Positions 15,152-25,200 are shown, counted from the stretch's first letter. The stretch is DNA of 64,000 nucleotides from Sporosarcina luteola (GCF_023715585.1 NZ_JAMBOK010000001.1:1674001-1738000); one strand, 5' to 3'. Notes: generated by a model from the letters alone, not told the origin. Made by a program: numbers and translations.

Positions 15152-16594
15152 TCAGAATCTGAATGCTTTTCGCTGGATGGCGAGGGAGCCGATGATGTAG
15201 GCGATCAGGGACAGGACGACGGGGATCGTGACTGTGTGGACGCCGAGCAGGTTGCCGAAAGTCGTGTTGTAGAAGTGGATCGCGATGTAGCTGGCGATGC
15301 CGGTGATCATGCTGAGGATTGCGCCGTATTTGTTGCCGTATTTCCAGTAGAGTCCGAGGACGATCGGCCAGATGAAGGCGGCTTCGAGTCCTCCGAAGGC
15401 GAATAGGTTTAGGAAGATGAGCAGGTCGGGCGGCTGGAGGGCGAGCAGGAAGACGATAATTCCCAGGATGCCGGTGACGCCGATGCTTATCTGTTTGACC
15501 CGTTTTTCAGTTGCTTCAGGTTTGATGAAGTTCAGGTAGACGTCTTTGACGATCGCTGAGCTGACGAGCAAGAGCAGCGAGTCGACGGTCGACATGATGG
15601 CCGCCATTGGTGCCGCGAGGACGATGCCTGCTAGCCACGGGGGCAGTACTTCGAGCGCGATTAACGGAATGACTTTGTCCCCTACGGTGATTCCCGGCAT
15701 GACGGGTCTTGCAAAGACGCCGATCAGGTGCATGTTGAGCATGATGAAGCCGGTGACGATGGTGCCGATGACGAGTGCCCGGTGCATGGCGCGGGAGCTT
15801 TTGTAGCTCATGGCGCGGACGGCCATTTGCGGGAGGCCGACGACGCCGACGCCGACGAGTATCCAGAAGGAGGATACGTATGCGGCTGTGAGTTTTCCGT
15901 CTGCCCCGAATGGCGTGACGAGTCTCGGGTTTTCATTCAATAGATCCTGCATGATCGCCGGGACTCCCCCGCCGGCGATGATGACGCCGATGAGCAGGAT
16001 GAGTGTGCCGACGACCATGATGGCTCCTTGGACGGCGTCGGTCAGTGCGACTGCGCGGAATCCGCCAATCGTCACGTAGACGAGGACCGAAATCGCGAAG
16101 ATGAAGAGCGCCGTCGTGTACTGGAGTCCGGTGAGCGATTCGATGAGCCGTCCCCCGCCGACCCATTGCGCGGTCATGGCGGAGAATAGGAAGATGATGA
16201 TGGCGATGGCTGAAAGAATTGCAACGGCAGGGCTGTTATAGCGCGCTTTCAGGAAGTCGATCATCGTGACGGCGTTGTATTTGCGTCCTAAGATGGCGAA
16301 TTTCTTTCCTAAGATGAGTAGGACGAAATAGCCGGTGACGACTTGGGTCATGGCAAGCAGGATCCAGCCGAAGCCGACTGTGTAGGCGGTTCCGGGTCCC
16401 CCGAGGAAGCTGGATGCGCTGCCGTATGTGGCGACCATCGTCATGGCGAGTACGAATCCACCGAGTTCGCGTCCTCCGAGGAAGTATTCTTGGAGGAATC
16501 CGCCGGTTGAGCTCATCTGTTTGGATGCGATGAAGCCGATGGCGAAGATCGCGATCAGGAAGATGGCGAGCGGTAAGATGACTTGGATGTTCAT
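15152..16594 (-). CDS. panF: Sodium/pantothenate symporter
   Basis: A 480-residue SSS-family transporter with about 13 hydrophobic segments. The family takes up a solute with Na+. 'FLQEYFLGGRELGGFVLAM', 'TYGSASSFLGGPG', 'GGFRAVALTDAVQG' and 'MSTVDSLLLL' fit PanF. The strongest argument for pantothenate is the overlapping upstream gene encoding the YhdT small membrane protein, as in E. coli yhdT-panF; the two overlap by four bases (ATGA), giving translational coupling. RBS GGAGGA precedes the ATG. Pantothenate specificity is inferred from similarity and context. Confidence 0.88.
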   Translation of the reverse strand: MNIQVILPLAIFLIAIFAIGFIASKQMSSTGGFLQEYFLGGRELGGFVLAMTMVATYGSASSFLGGPGTAYTVGFGWILLAMTQVVTGYFVLLILGKKFAILGRKYNAVTMIDFLKARYNSPAVAILSAIAIIIFLFSAMTAQWVGGGRLIESLTGLQYTTALFIFAISVLVYVTIGGFRAVALTDAVQGAIMVVGTLILLIGVIIAGGGVPAIMQDLLNENPRLVTPFGADGKLTAAYVSSFWILVGVGVVGLPQMAVRAMSYKSSRAMHRALVIGTIVTGFIMLNMHLIGVFARPVMPGITVGDKVIPLIALEVLPPWLAGIVLAAPMAAIMSTVDSLLLLVSSAIVKDVYLNFIKPEATEKRVKQISIGVTGILGIIVFLLALQPPDLLIFLNLFAFGGLEAAFIWPIVLGLYWKYGNKYGAILSMITGIASYIAIHFYNTTFGNLLGVHTVTIPVVLSLIAYIIGSLAIQRKAFRF

Positions 16595-16926
16595 TTTAGC
16601 GGTGATTCCTCCTTTGTTGTTGCGTTCGGGTCCGCGTATGGATCCGCGTCGAGCGGGACTTCTTTCAGGACGTATTTTGTGATGATGATGACGATGACGG
16701 ACATCAGGATGAAGCCGACGACGCAGCTGTAGAAGAACCAGTCGGGCAGGCCGAGGATGTATGTATATTCTTCAGGCGGGCGGGAGCCGAGTCCGTAGGC
16801 GAAGCCGTACCACCAGATGAAATTGAAGATTGCGAGTGCGACGCCGATGAGTGCTTCTTTGTGCGCGATTTTGAATCGCGGATCGGGCTTGTACGTGCCG
16901 GGCGATTCGTGTTTGTTGGCGGGCAT
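16591..16926 (-). CDS. yhdT: YhdT-family small membrane protein (DUF997)
   Basis: A 111-residue protein with two predicted membrane segments (about 27-45 and 65-88). The motif 'FNFIWWYGFAYGLGSRPPEEY' region and 'GLPDWFFYSCVVGF' are typical of DUF997/YhdT proteins encoded next to PanF. It probably acts as a small partner of the symporter; no biochemical role is known to me. RBS AAGGAG precedes the ATG, and its end overlaps panF by four bases. Confidence 0.87.
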   Translation of the reverse strand: MPANKHESPGTYKPDPRFKIAHKEALIGVALAIFNFIWWYGFAYGLGSRPPEEYTYILGLPDWFFYSCVVGFILMSVIVIIITKYVLKEVPLDADPYADPNATTKEESPLK

Positions 16927-17046
16927 TTTAGGGTCTCCTTTCTGTTTGGAGTTCGATTTATGTCTTTGAGGTTGATTATACAGGAATTCCTTGTTTTTGG
17001 GAGGGGTATTTGGAGATTGGTAGATATTGCGGGCGTGGGCGGGCGG

Positions 17047-17186
17047 TTATGCGTGAGTTTTCGGATTTATGCGTGGATGGCGGCGGTTATGCGGGAATCG
17101 GCGGAGTTATGCGTGGATGTTGGAGGTTATGGACTTTTTGGGGCGTTTTTGCGCTTTTGAAGGGATTTATGCGTGGTTGGGAGGGC
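17047..17186 (+). repeat. 20-bp periodic TTATGCGTG array (7 units)
   Basis: Units start at 17047, 17067, 17087, 17107, 17127, 17147 (degenerate) and 17167, exactly 20 bp apart. With the next array it fills the 470-bp gap between yhdT and the NERD gene. Confidence 0.9.
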
Positions 17187-17265
17187 GCGGAGTTTCTTCT
17201 ATATAAATAGAAAGTGTGGATCGCGCTGAATGGTTTTGACAAATTAAGGGGCTGTTTTGGAGACG

Positions 17266-17365
17266 TTATGCGTGATTCTTTTGATTTATGCTTATCGGGG
17301 AGAGTTTATGGACTTTTAGCAGTGAGTATGCGTGGAGATCGGGAGTTATGCGGATTTGATCATTG
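17266..17365 (+). repeat. 20-bp periodic TTATGCG array (5 units)
   Basis: Units start at 17266, 17286, 17306, 17326 and 17346, exactly 20 bp apart. The flanking motif GCGCTGAATGGTTTTGACAA at 17223-17242 separates this array from the preceding one. Confidence 0.88.
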
Positions 17366-17372
17366 GAAAGGC

Positions 17373-17395
17373 AAAAACGCTCCGTGGTGGGAGCG
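17373..17395 (-). terminator. Terminator of NERD-protein gene
   Basis: CGCTCC (17378-17383) pairs with GGAGCG (17390-17395), followed on the minus strand by TTTTTG. It lies just beyond the stop codon. Confidence 0.75.
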
Positions 17396-17399
17396 CTCT

Positions 17400-18371
17400 T
17401 TATGGAGTGGAAGATTTATCTTTCATTAATACATAATGAGCTGCTTTTCGTTCGCCGATGAGTTGCAGGCCGGATTTGCCGAGAAGGCCGCGGGCGACGT
17501 TTCGGTTGTTGAGCTGGGTGAAGTAGCGGAATTCGCGGTTCGTCATTTGCGGTTTGATTAGCATGAACCAGTCTTGGACGGTTTGGTGGTGCTCTGTTTT
17601 TCCGGTGTGTCCGCATGATTCGCAGTTCCACTTTTCCCTCCCCCACTTCATGCCTGGCCGGTCGCATGCTGGGCAGATGACACCTGGCGTAATATCAGCG
17701 GGGTTGATGTCGAATAGTTCGGCCAGCGGGAAGGGATTGTATTCTTTCTGGTGTTCGAGTAAAGCGAGCGCCAGGTTGTGGATTGCATGTCCATCGAGAA
17801 TGTGTTCATTCACTGTTTGCGAATGGAAATGTGCTGGTGCATCGTATGTGAACATTGTTTTCATTTCAGGCGACGGGTGTTCGATGGCGAGTTCGTTGGT
17901 GTGTGCGAATGTGAGGATGCCGTCGATGGGGATTTGGATGCTTCGTTTGTCGAGCCAGTTTTTGAGCAGGTGGATTTTCCGGTCGATTTCTGTGTATGGA
18001 TTGCGCATTGGTTTGCGGTCGCCGTTTCGGAACACGCGGATGAACTGGGTCGGGTTCGCTTTGATGACCGTTTTGTCTTTGTGATTTTTCACTTCGACGA
18101 TGGTGATCGATGATGGCGTAATGAGCAGCGAGTCGATTTGAAAATAGGCGCCGTCGTGCTGCAGGTAGAGGTCGTGGAGGATGGCGTGCGGATAGTCCGG
18201 CGTGAATTCGATGATGTGTGCGTCGTATTCGAGTTCGCCGTTGTAGTCCGCTTGACAGATGAGCAGGTTCTTTTGGACGGCGTGCTTTTTAGCGTGATTG
18301 CTCGGCAGGCGTTTGTCGAGTGATATGAGTGCTTTCAGTTCGTTTGGCATTGTCCATTGTTTGTAGATCAA
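17400..18371 (-). CDS. NERD-domain protein with C-terminal zinc ribbon
   Basis: A 323-residue cytoplasmic protein. The N-terminal half (about 30-160) has the nuclease-related NERD pattern: a conserved Asp in 'QIDSLLITPSSITIVEVKN' and the E-x-K pair of that stretch. The C-terminal part carries two Cys pairs ('CPAC' and 'CESCG', about 238-260), consistent with a zinc ribbon. NERD domains resemble restriction-type endonuclease cores and are thought to act on DNA; no activity is proven for this protein. The start is TTG with RBS GAGGTGA. It is a single-gene unit between repeat arrays. Confidence 0.82.
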   Translation of the reverse strand: MIYKQWTMPNELKALISLDKRLPSNHAKKHAVQKNLLICQADYNGELEYDAHIIEFTPDYPHAILHDLYLQHDGAYFQIDSLLITPSSITIVEVKNHKDKTVIKANPTQFIRVFRNGDRKPMRNPYTEIDRKIHLLKNWLDKRSIQIPIDGILTFAHTNELAIEHPSPEMKTMFTYDAPAHFHSQTVNEHILDGHAIHNLALALLEHQKEYNPFPLAELFDINPADITPGVICPACDRPGMKWGREKWNCESCGHTGKTEHHQTVQDWFMLIKPQMTNREFRYFTQLNNRNVARGLLGKSGLQLIGERKAAHYVLMKDKSSTP

Positions 18372-18526
18372 TGTTTCATCACCTCATGTTTAGTTTAGAC
18401 TGCTTGGCTTGCAAATGGAATAGTTTGGGTGAAGATTGCGTTTTGGGCTGTTTTCGGCGTTTAAAAGTGGATTTTGGGATGATTTCGGTGTTTGAAAATG
18501 GTTTTTGCTAGTTTGACTGATAGAGT

Positions 18527-18590
18527 TTATGCGTGATTTGGCGACGGTATGCGCGAGTGTGAGCGTGCAGCAGATTTATGAGTGTTTGCA
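18527..18590 (+). repeat. Short degenerate TTATGCGTG array
   Basis: Two units 20 bp apart (18527 and 18547, the second with GTATGCGCG) and an off-grid TTATGAGTG at 18576. It sits immediately beyond the terminator of the Lon-like gene. Confidence 0.6.
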
Positions 18591-18593
18591 AGG

Positions 18594-18617
18594 GCCCCGA
18601 TTACATCTAATCAGGGC
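18594..18617 (-). terminator. Hairpin after Lon-like protease gene
   Basis: GCCCCGATTA (18594-18603) pairs with TAATCAGGGC (18608-18617, one mismatch) around CATC. The minus-strand downstream U tract is absent, so termination strength is uncertain. Confidence 0.6.
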
Positions 18618-18627
18618 TTATTTTCTG

Positions 18628-19539
18628 TTATCGTGCATTAAGCTCCTTAATGGCCATTACTGCCTCATCTATATGATGGACAGGTAAGATTTCAATCGCT
18701 AAATTATTTTGGACTTTTGCAGTATTCGCCTCTTCCCTATTTGCATTCGGAACAATGATGTATGGGAAACCTTTTTGTTCCGATATGATCATCTTCCATG
18801 CGACTCCGCCCACTTGATTGACTCTTCCATCTGGTTCTAACGTTCCAGTGACGCCGATTGGAATTCGGTTGTGCAAGCTGCCTTGATGGACCATTGCGGA
18901 AAGTCCTAACGCTAGTCCAGCACTATCTCCATGGAGATTTTCACGATTAAGAAAGTCATTAATAACTGTAATATCTTCACGAATAAAACCTCTCACATTC
19001 TGCCCCATTACGTGAAAATCCTCTTTGCCGAGTCCTAAAAATCGTTTTATTTCATTTGTTTTACTTTTGTACCGATCCTGATTTGTAATTTTATGCAAAT
19101 CAAAAATTTGAATACCTTCTCTTTCGTAAATATCCTTTACGACATTCTCCTCTTTCACGTAATGAATGTCGTTGAGCCCAATTGCCAAAATGTAGATCCC
19201 GGATTTTTGTATAATTTCCTCTGGTTCTCTGTAAACCTCTGCAATATATGTATTGCTCTCATACTCCAGGAGTCGAGACTCATAACCGCAAATGAGAGAC
19301 AATAATCCGATCACCCAACAGGCGGTAAGGCTCTTAAACTTATCTTTTCGGAAAATAATCAATGGAATTACAGCGATCACTATGAGACCTATTAATGCAC
19401 CTAGAAATGCGAAACCGCTTATATACTCCTTGTAATATGCGTTCCCAAGTATGCAATAGACAGGGAATGAAATGAAAATGCCATACACAAATGCCAACAG
19501 CTTAGCCGAGCTATTTAGTGATCTATTCTGCTTCTTCAA
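18628..19539 (-). CDS. Membrane-anchored Lon-type (S16) serine protease
   Basis: A 303-residue protein. It has three hydrophobic segments in the first 90 residues (about 13-33, 39-60, 70-85) and a C-terminal Lon protease fold (about 160-300). The catalytic Ser is in 'GDSAGLALGLSAM' and the catalytic Lys in 'GGVAWKMIISEQKG', the Ser-Lys dyad of peptidase family S16. The ATPase and substrate-binding domains of Lon are absent, so it cannot unfold substrates by itself. No PDZ domain is evident. The start is TTG with RBS AAGGAA. Substrate is unknown; membrane proteolysis is inferred. Confidence 0.8.
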   Translation of the reverse strand: MKKQNRSLNSSAKLLAFVYGIFISFPVYCILGNAYYKEYISGFAFLGALIGLIVIAVIPLIIFRKDKFKSLTACWVIGLLSLICGYESRLLEYESNTYIAEVYREPEEIIQKSGIYILAIGLNDIHYVKEENVVKDIYEREGIQIFDLHKITNQDRYKSKTNEIKRFLGLGKEDFHVMGQNVRGFIREDITVINDFLNRENLHGDSAGLALGLSAMVHQGSLHNRIPIGVTGTLEPDGRVNQVGGVAWKMIISEQKGFPYIIVPNANREEANTAKVQNNLAIEILPVHHIDEAVMAIKELNAR

Positions 19540-19705
19540 ATTTATTTTCCTTTCCCAAGCCTGACATGTTTTCTATGTCCTTTAATAGTATCACTATAAC
19601 TTGGTTATTTGAATACTTAGACAGAGGTCGCGGAAGCCTGGAGATCGTTCACGGCTCCGAATCGCGCTGAATGGTTTTGACAAATTAGGGGTTTGATGAT
19701 GGGCG

Positions 19706-19825
19706 TTATGCGTGATTAGGAGTATTTATGAGTTTTTGCAGACGTTTATGCGTGAGTTTATGGCTTTATGCGTGAAAGTGGAGATTTATGCGTTTCTGGA
19801 GGGGGTTATGCGTTTTTCATTAAGA
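19706..19825 (+). repeat. 20-bp periodic TTATGCGTG array (6 units)
   Basis: Cores start at 19706, 19726, 19746, 19766, 19786 and 19806, exactly 20 bp apart. The flanking motif GCGCTGAATGGTTTTGACAA is at 19664-19683. The array ends at the exonuclease terminator. Confidence 0.92.
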
Positions 19826-19845
19826 AAACCGCCAGGCACGGCGGC
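19824..19845 (-). terminator. Terminator of exonuclease gene
   Basis: CCGCC/GGCGG stem around a 6-nt loop, followed by TTTTCTT on the minus strand. Confidence 0.8.
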
Positions 19846-19846
19846 T

Positions 19847-20452
19847 TTATTGGGTGCAGTATTGGTAGATGGCGGCAGTGGCTAGGCAGTCGCCGATTGC
19901 GTCGTGGGCGTCGTGTTCAAGTTGGAGGTGCTTCGCCAGTGTGCCGAGTTTGTGGTTCGGCGTTTCGGTGATGACTTTACGTGCGAGTTTGACGGTGTCG
20001 ATGACGGTGTATTCGGGAATTTCGATGCCTTCGAGGTTGTCGAGGGCATATAGAAAGCCCATGTCGAAGCTGGCGTTGTGCGCGACGATGGGCAGGTCAT
20101 CGATAAATTCGATGAGTTCATCGATTTTTTGTTCGATTGTCGGTGCCCATTGGACCATTTCGTTCGAGATGCCTGTGAGCCGGGTGATGGTGAGCGGAAT
20201 GTGGCGCTCCGGGTTAATGAATGTGTTGATGAATTCAATCTGTTCGTGATTGATGTATTTAAGGGCGCCAATCTGGATGATGCGGTCGGCGCCAGCGCGG
20301 AAGCCTGTCGTTTCGAAGTCGAGGACGATGTAATCTTTGACATGCCTGGAAGTTGTTTTATATTTCTTGACCCTGGAAGCGCGGCGTGCGCCCCAGTTTT
20401 GGATGTCCGTCTTGGTCTGGAGCAGCTGTGCGGCTTTACGATTTGAGCTCAT
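19847..20452 (-). CDS. DnaQ-like 3'-5' exonuclease (DEDDh)
   Basis: A 201-residue protein. A basic N-terminal extension of about 40 residues precedes a compact exonuclease domain (about 42-200). All DEDDh motifs are present: 'VLDFETTG' (D, E), 'VAHNASFDMGFL' (D) and 'HDAIGDCLATA' (H, D). It resembles the proofreading epsilon subunit but is a stand-alone protein, so it may act in DNA repair or RNA/DNA end trimming. RBS AAGGAT precedes the ATG. Family assignment is firm; the role is not known. Confidence 0.87.
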   Translation of the reverse strand: MSSNRKAAQLLQTKTDIQNWGARRASRVKKYKTTSRHVKDYIVLDFETTGFRAGADRIIQIGALKYINHEQIEFINTFINPERHIPLTITRLTGISNEMVQWAPTIEQKIDELIEFIDDLPIVAHNASFDMGFLYALDNLEGIEIPEYTVIDTVKLARKVITETPNHKLGTLAKHLQLEHDAHDAIGDCLATAAIYQYCTQ

Positions 20453-20678
20453 CTTGGATGCACATCCTTTATTTTTCTCGAGTGTTTCATTTCTATTACT
20501 TTATTACACCTTATTCAAACTATTAAACTATTATTTCTGTTTTAAGTGTGTAATTCCATGAATGCATTGCAAAGTGCCTACTGGCATGTTATTATTGTCC
20601 TCTTATTTTCAAGCTTCTTTTCGACTACTTTCACGGAAGAATGCTAACAATATTTAGGTAGACGAGAGGAGTTTTTTT

Positions 20679-22166
20679 ATGCAGGACACTGTGCACCCTA
20701 AGAAATATGAGTACTTGGCGGATGATCCGAATGTTAAAGTTATCCCGATCATGCTGTCGCTCATCATCGGTGCGTTTTTCGCGATTTTAAATGAAACCTT
20801 ATTGAATATCGCCCTTATTACGTTAATGGATGAATTTTCGATTTCATTGCCGACTGTGCAATGGATGGCGACGGGCTTCATGCTTGTGATGGCAATTGTC
20901 ATTCCGGTTTCTGCGCTGCTTTTGCAGTGGTTCACGACAAGACAATTGTTTATTGGCACGATGACGGTCTTTACGATTGGGACGATTGTCAGCGCCTCAG
21001 CGCCGACATTTTCTATTCTGCTTGTCGGACGGTTGATCCAGGCGGTTGGGACCGGTTTGCTGATGCCGATCATTTTCAACGTTTTCTTATTGATTTACCC
21101 GCCGGAACGCCGCGGGAAGGTGATGGGGTTGATTGGCCTTGTCATCATGTTTGCGCCGGCGATCGGACCGACACTTTCCGGAGTGATCGTTGAGTATTTC
21201 GGCTGGCGTTATTTATTTATCCTCGTTATTCCGTTTGCGTTGTTTTCGATTGCGTTTGGTTACAAACATTTAGTTAATGTTTCCGAAGTTACAAAGCCGA
21301 AGATTGATGTCATTTCGTTGGTTTTCTCGACGTTGGGCTTCGGAGGGATCGTTTACGGATTTAGTTCAGTCGGAGAGAGCGCGGATGGATTTGCTAGTGT
21401 GAATGTGCTGGCTGCAATGATTGTCGGCGTCATTGGCGTTATCCTTTTTGTGCTGCGGCAATTGAAGTTGGATGAGCCGGTCATGGATTTGCGGGTGTTC
21501 CGCTATCCGATGTATACGCATGCCGTCCTAATGTTTTTGATTATCATCATGGCGATGTTTGCGTCGGAGATCATTTTGCCGGTCTATATGCAGGGGCCAT
21601 TGGCGTTGACCGCCGCCACTGCAGGGTTGGTGCTATTGCCGGGAAGCATTTTGAACGGGGCGATGTCGCCGTTCATGGGAGCTCTCTTTGATAAATTTGG
21701 GCCGCGTGTATTAATGATTCCGGCGACGATTGTGTTGAGCGGAACGATGTTCATGATGAGCAGATTGACGGTCGACACGCCTGTTTGGGTCGTTGTCGTC
21801 GGGTATATTCTAATCATGCTGACGGTTTCTGCAATTATGATGCCTGCGGAGACGAATGGATTGAACCAGCTACCGAAGCGGTTGTATCCGCACGGAACGG
21901 CAGTCATGTCAACGTTGCAGCCGGTTGGCGGAGCGATTGGCGTTTCTGTTTTCATCAGTATTTTGAATGCAAGGCAGATGAAGGTTCTGGAAGGCTCGGC
22001 CACGCCTGAAGATCCACTAACAATCGATTTTGCGATGGTGGCTGGCGTTGAGCTTGTTTATTTTATTGCTTTTTTGATGTCGATCGTCGCAGTTGTATTG
22101 GCTTTCTTGGTTTATCGAGCTAAGCCTGAGGTGGAGGAAGAAACTACGGGCGAGCAAATGGAATAG
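20679..22166 (+). CDS. DHA2-family MFS multidrug exporter
   Basis: A 495-residue membrane protein with 14 hydrophobic segments, the size and topology of DHA2 (14-TMS) drug:H+ antiporters. The first helix has 'LNETLLNIALITLMDEF', followed by 'TVQWMATGFML' and, in helix 5, 'FAPAIGPTLSGVIVEYFGW', the antiporter motif C. It resembles LmrB/EmrB-type proteins without a partner membrane-fusion protein gene here. RBS GAGAGGAG precedes the ATG by 7 nt. Substrate unknown. It is convergent with the Vpr-like protease and shares a terminator with it. Confidence 0.9.
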   Translation: MQDTVHPKKYEYLADDPNVKVIPIMLSLIIGAFFAILNETLLNIALITLMDEFSISLPTVQWMATGFMLVMAIVIPVSALLLQWFTTRQLFIGTMTVFTIGTIVSASAPTFSILLVGRLIQAVGTGLLMPIIFNVFLLIYPPERRGKVMGLIGLVIMFAPAIGPTLSGVIVEYFGWRYLFILVIPFALFSIAFGYKHLVNVSEVTKPKIDVISLVFSTLGFGGIVYGFSSVGESADGFASVNVLAAMIVGVIGVILFVLRQLKLDEPVMDLRVFRYPMYTHAVLMFLIIIMAMFASEIILPVYMQGPLALTAATAGLVLLPGSILNGAMSPFMGALFDKFGPRVLMIPATIVLSGTMFMMSRLTVDTPVWVVVVGYILIMLTVSAIMMPAETNGLNQLPKRLYPHGTAVMSTLQPVGGAIGVSVFISILNARQMKVLEGSATPEDPLTIDFAMVAGVELVYFIAFLMSIVAVVLAFLVYRAKPEVEEETTGEQME

Positions 22167-22177
22167 TTTTCTATAAA

Positions 22178-22210
22178 ATGAGCCTTTCCGGAATCTCCGG
22201 AAAGGCTCAT
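22178..22210. terminator. Bidirectional terminator between exporter and protease
   Basis: A perfect 15-bp stem (22178-22192 with 22196-22210) has a 3-nt loop. T-rich tracts follow on both strands. Confidence 0.92.
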
Positions 22211-22215
22211 TTAGT

Positions 22216-25200
22216 TTATTTGCTGGTGGCTACGAAGCTTCCTCCAGTGTTCGTTGAGAAGTTGACTTTGCCGTTTTTGACGTTTGCTTTTTTGTTCACT
22301 TCTGCAGATGTGTTTGCGTCGATAATGCGGACTTGCTTGCTGCTCGTGTTGACTGGCATGACGATATCGATTGAATGAGCGAGACGTGTCACTTGTTGTT
22401 TCGTATCCCCAAATCCGTTCCAAATTGTGATTGTGTAGACTTCGGAAACGGCGTTGGCTACTGATGCGTCATTTTTTGCTACTGAGATTGTGATGTCACC
22501 GTTCAAAGCTTTCAAGATATTTTTTTGAAGGGTGAAGACTGCGCCATCTTTTTGGATAACAACATCTTTCTTCGAACCAACGATTGCCTTCAAGATGGAA
22601 GCGCTGATTTCGATGTCGACTTCCCCTTGCATCGAAGACGCATCCAGAATGATTGTACTGCCGGGTTGAGTGATCATTTCTTCCGTAACGACATAGCTGT
22701 TGCCCGGCTCCGGCTCAGGCTGCGGCTCTTCGACAGCTTCGACTGTAACGAGGACAGTTGCTGTGAATTCACCGTTTGTGATGGTAATTGCCGTTTCACC
22801 TGCGCCCACTGCTGTGATTGTGCCATTCGTTACAGTTGCTACGTTTTCATTACTTGAAGCAAATGTTGACGATGCTGTAACATCTTCTTCTGATCGCTTG
22901 CCATCTGCTGTTGTCGTTGTTTTCGTGACGATCAATTGATCCGTTTTACCAACGGTTAGATCGACATAATCTTTATTGACCGCGAATGTGATTGTATCAG
23001 GCTCAACTTGGTCGCCTGCGTTGTAAATGATCGCTTCGGCTTTATTGCCAGCAGCGTCTTCATATTTCACTTTGACTGAGTTGTCTTTTTTGCTCAGCTC
23101 AGGAAGATCGAATGTGAATGTGCCGTCCTGCTCTAGGTTAACAGGACCGGATGCGACGACTTCTTCACCTTTCAATACTTCGTAAGATGCTTTTAGTTTT
23201 GTGTTGATGTCGTAGCCCATGCCGTACCATACGAGTTCCTCTTGGTATTGAATGTAGGCGTCATCGATTTGGCCAGTTGCTGTCGAGCCTTCAACTGCCC
23301 CTTCAATTGTACCGGCTGTGGATTTGACGACGACAGGTCCTACAAATTCACCGATGATTCCTGACTTTGCCACTGCTGTGAAGTCAATCGTGTAGAGACC
23401 GTCTGGAATCGTTGTTGCAGGAGCAGAGCCCCATGGTTTGTATTGTCCTTTGATCCCTAACGTGTATGAGCCCGCTTTAAGCGAAGTGCCATTGTGCAGA
23501 TAGCCGATATAGCCGTCTCCATATTCGCCGCCTTCAGGGTTCATGATGTCCCATAGCTCAATGTAGTTTGTTGTCACGTCGCCAGTGAGTGTGAAGGAAA
23601 GTGTCGCTTCGTCCTTCACCCCATCGCCGTTGAAGCTTAGGTCATTTTCAGAGATTTTCATGTCTTTTATTGCAGTTGCCGCTGCCCCGCCGAAGTCGGC
23701 TGCGAATGGCAATGATGCAGTTGTACTGCCGCCTTCGATGTTGATGTAACCGAGAATTTCATCGCCGGTTTTCGTGCTTGTAGCGGAAGCTGTCAATGTA
23801 ACGTTGAGTAGCTGCTCGCCGGATACCGTGAATGTCGGCTTGTCGATTGTGACTTTTGCGTCACCGAATGCTTTTGTCACTTGGACGGAAGCATTGTACG
23901 TGCCACCGTTTCCGTTTACGTTTTTCACAAGAATTTGTTTCGTAACGGAGATGGCTTTATCCAATTTTTGAGGACCGAATGTGACTGTCCCTTTTTTGTT
24001 TTCGACTGTTTGTCCGTTATTGTTTGCGGTGTCGATTGCGTATGCAAGGATTTCAGGGTGCGCCGCTTGGTATGCTTGTACGCGGCCGGCTCCTTGTGCG
24101 AAGACGTCGTACTTGTTAGTGTCAAGGACCTTCGCTGTGTTGGAGAGCGCGACTTTTACGTCAAAGGCGTCCCACGTCGGATTCGCTTGCTTCACGAGCG
24201 CCGCGATTCCCGCAATATGTGGTGTGGCCATGGAAGTTCCCGTTTTGCGCGTGAAGGCTTGTTCGTAAGTGGCTTCCGGGAAATCTGCTTTGTACATCGG
24301 GATTGTGGACATGATGTTCGTTCCCGGTGCTGTGACGTCAGGTTTGATGTCGAAGTTCGGTGTGGACGGTCCGCGTGAGCTGGAGCTGTTCACTTCGTCG
24401 CCTGCTGTCATTGTTTTGCCGAAATTGCCGAACGAGATTGTGCCTGCTGCTTTTGCAAGTGCTGCACGGATTGCGTCGCCGTCCGTTAGGGACATGTCGA
24501 ATGTCGGAATGAATTCGAATGCGTCGCCAAGGAATGTGCCGGATGGGCCTGGTGCGCCTGTTCCGCCCGCGAAGTTGTGGACGATGATGGCGACTGCGCC
24601 GTTGGCTTTCGCGGCTGCGATCTTATCGACGAACGGGATATCGCCGCGTGAGACGAGTGCAACTTTGCCGTTCACGTCAATTCCAGTGTAGTCGGTTGGT
24701 TTTCCGAAGCCTGGGACTGCGACTAGGCTGAATTCGCCGTCAAGTTGCGTGGCGAGGTTGGCGCCGTATGTCGTGCCCATCAGCTTCAGTGTTTTCGATA
24801 GGTTGTAGCTGCCGGCGTTGATGTTAATGTCCCCGGAGTAGTTTGCTTCAGGGTTTGTCGTGTTACCGACTGCGATGCCGAGGCGGGCTGTGGCTGGTGT
24901 GCCCATCGTTCCGCGGTTCGGTCCTGAGTTACCTGTTGCGATGACTGAGATTGTGCCTGCTAGCATGGCGTTGTTGATAGCGAATGATCCAGCGTCTGTT
25001 TCAGTGTTGGAGCCGCCGCCTAGTGATAGGTTGATGACGTCCATTTCTTGTTGGACTGCGTAGTCAATGGCTGCAACGATGCCGGATGTTGCTCCGCTGC
25101 CGTACGCGCCAAGTACGCGGTATGCGTAAAGATCGACTTTCGGTGCGATTCCTTTAATGCCGTATTCGTTGTTGCCGACTGCGGCGATTGTGCCCGCGAC

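Noticed and set aside
16927..17046. Riboswitch or T-box upstream of yhdT-panF
   Set aside because: I found no T-box consensus (such as GGGTGG) and no recognisable riboswitch core.
17231..17242. TTGACA in the flanking motif as a -35 promoter box
   Set aside because: No TATAAT-like hexamer lies 16-18 nt further in the copies examined, and the downstream sequence is array rather than a gene.
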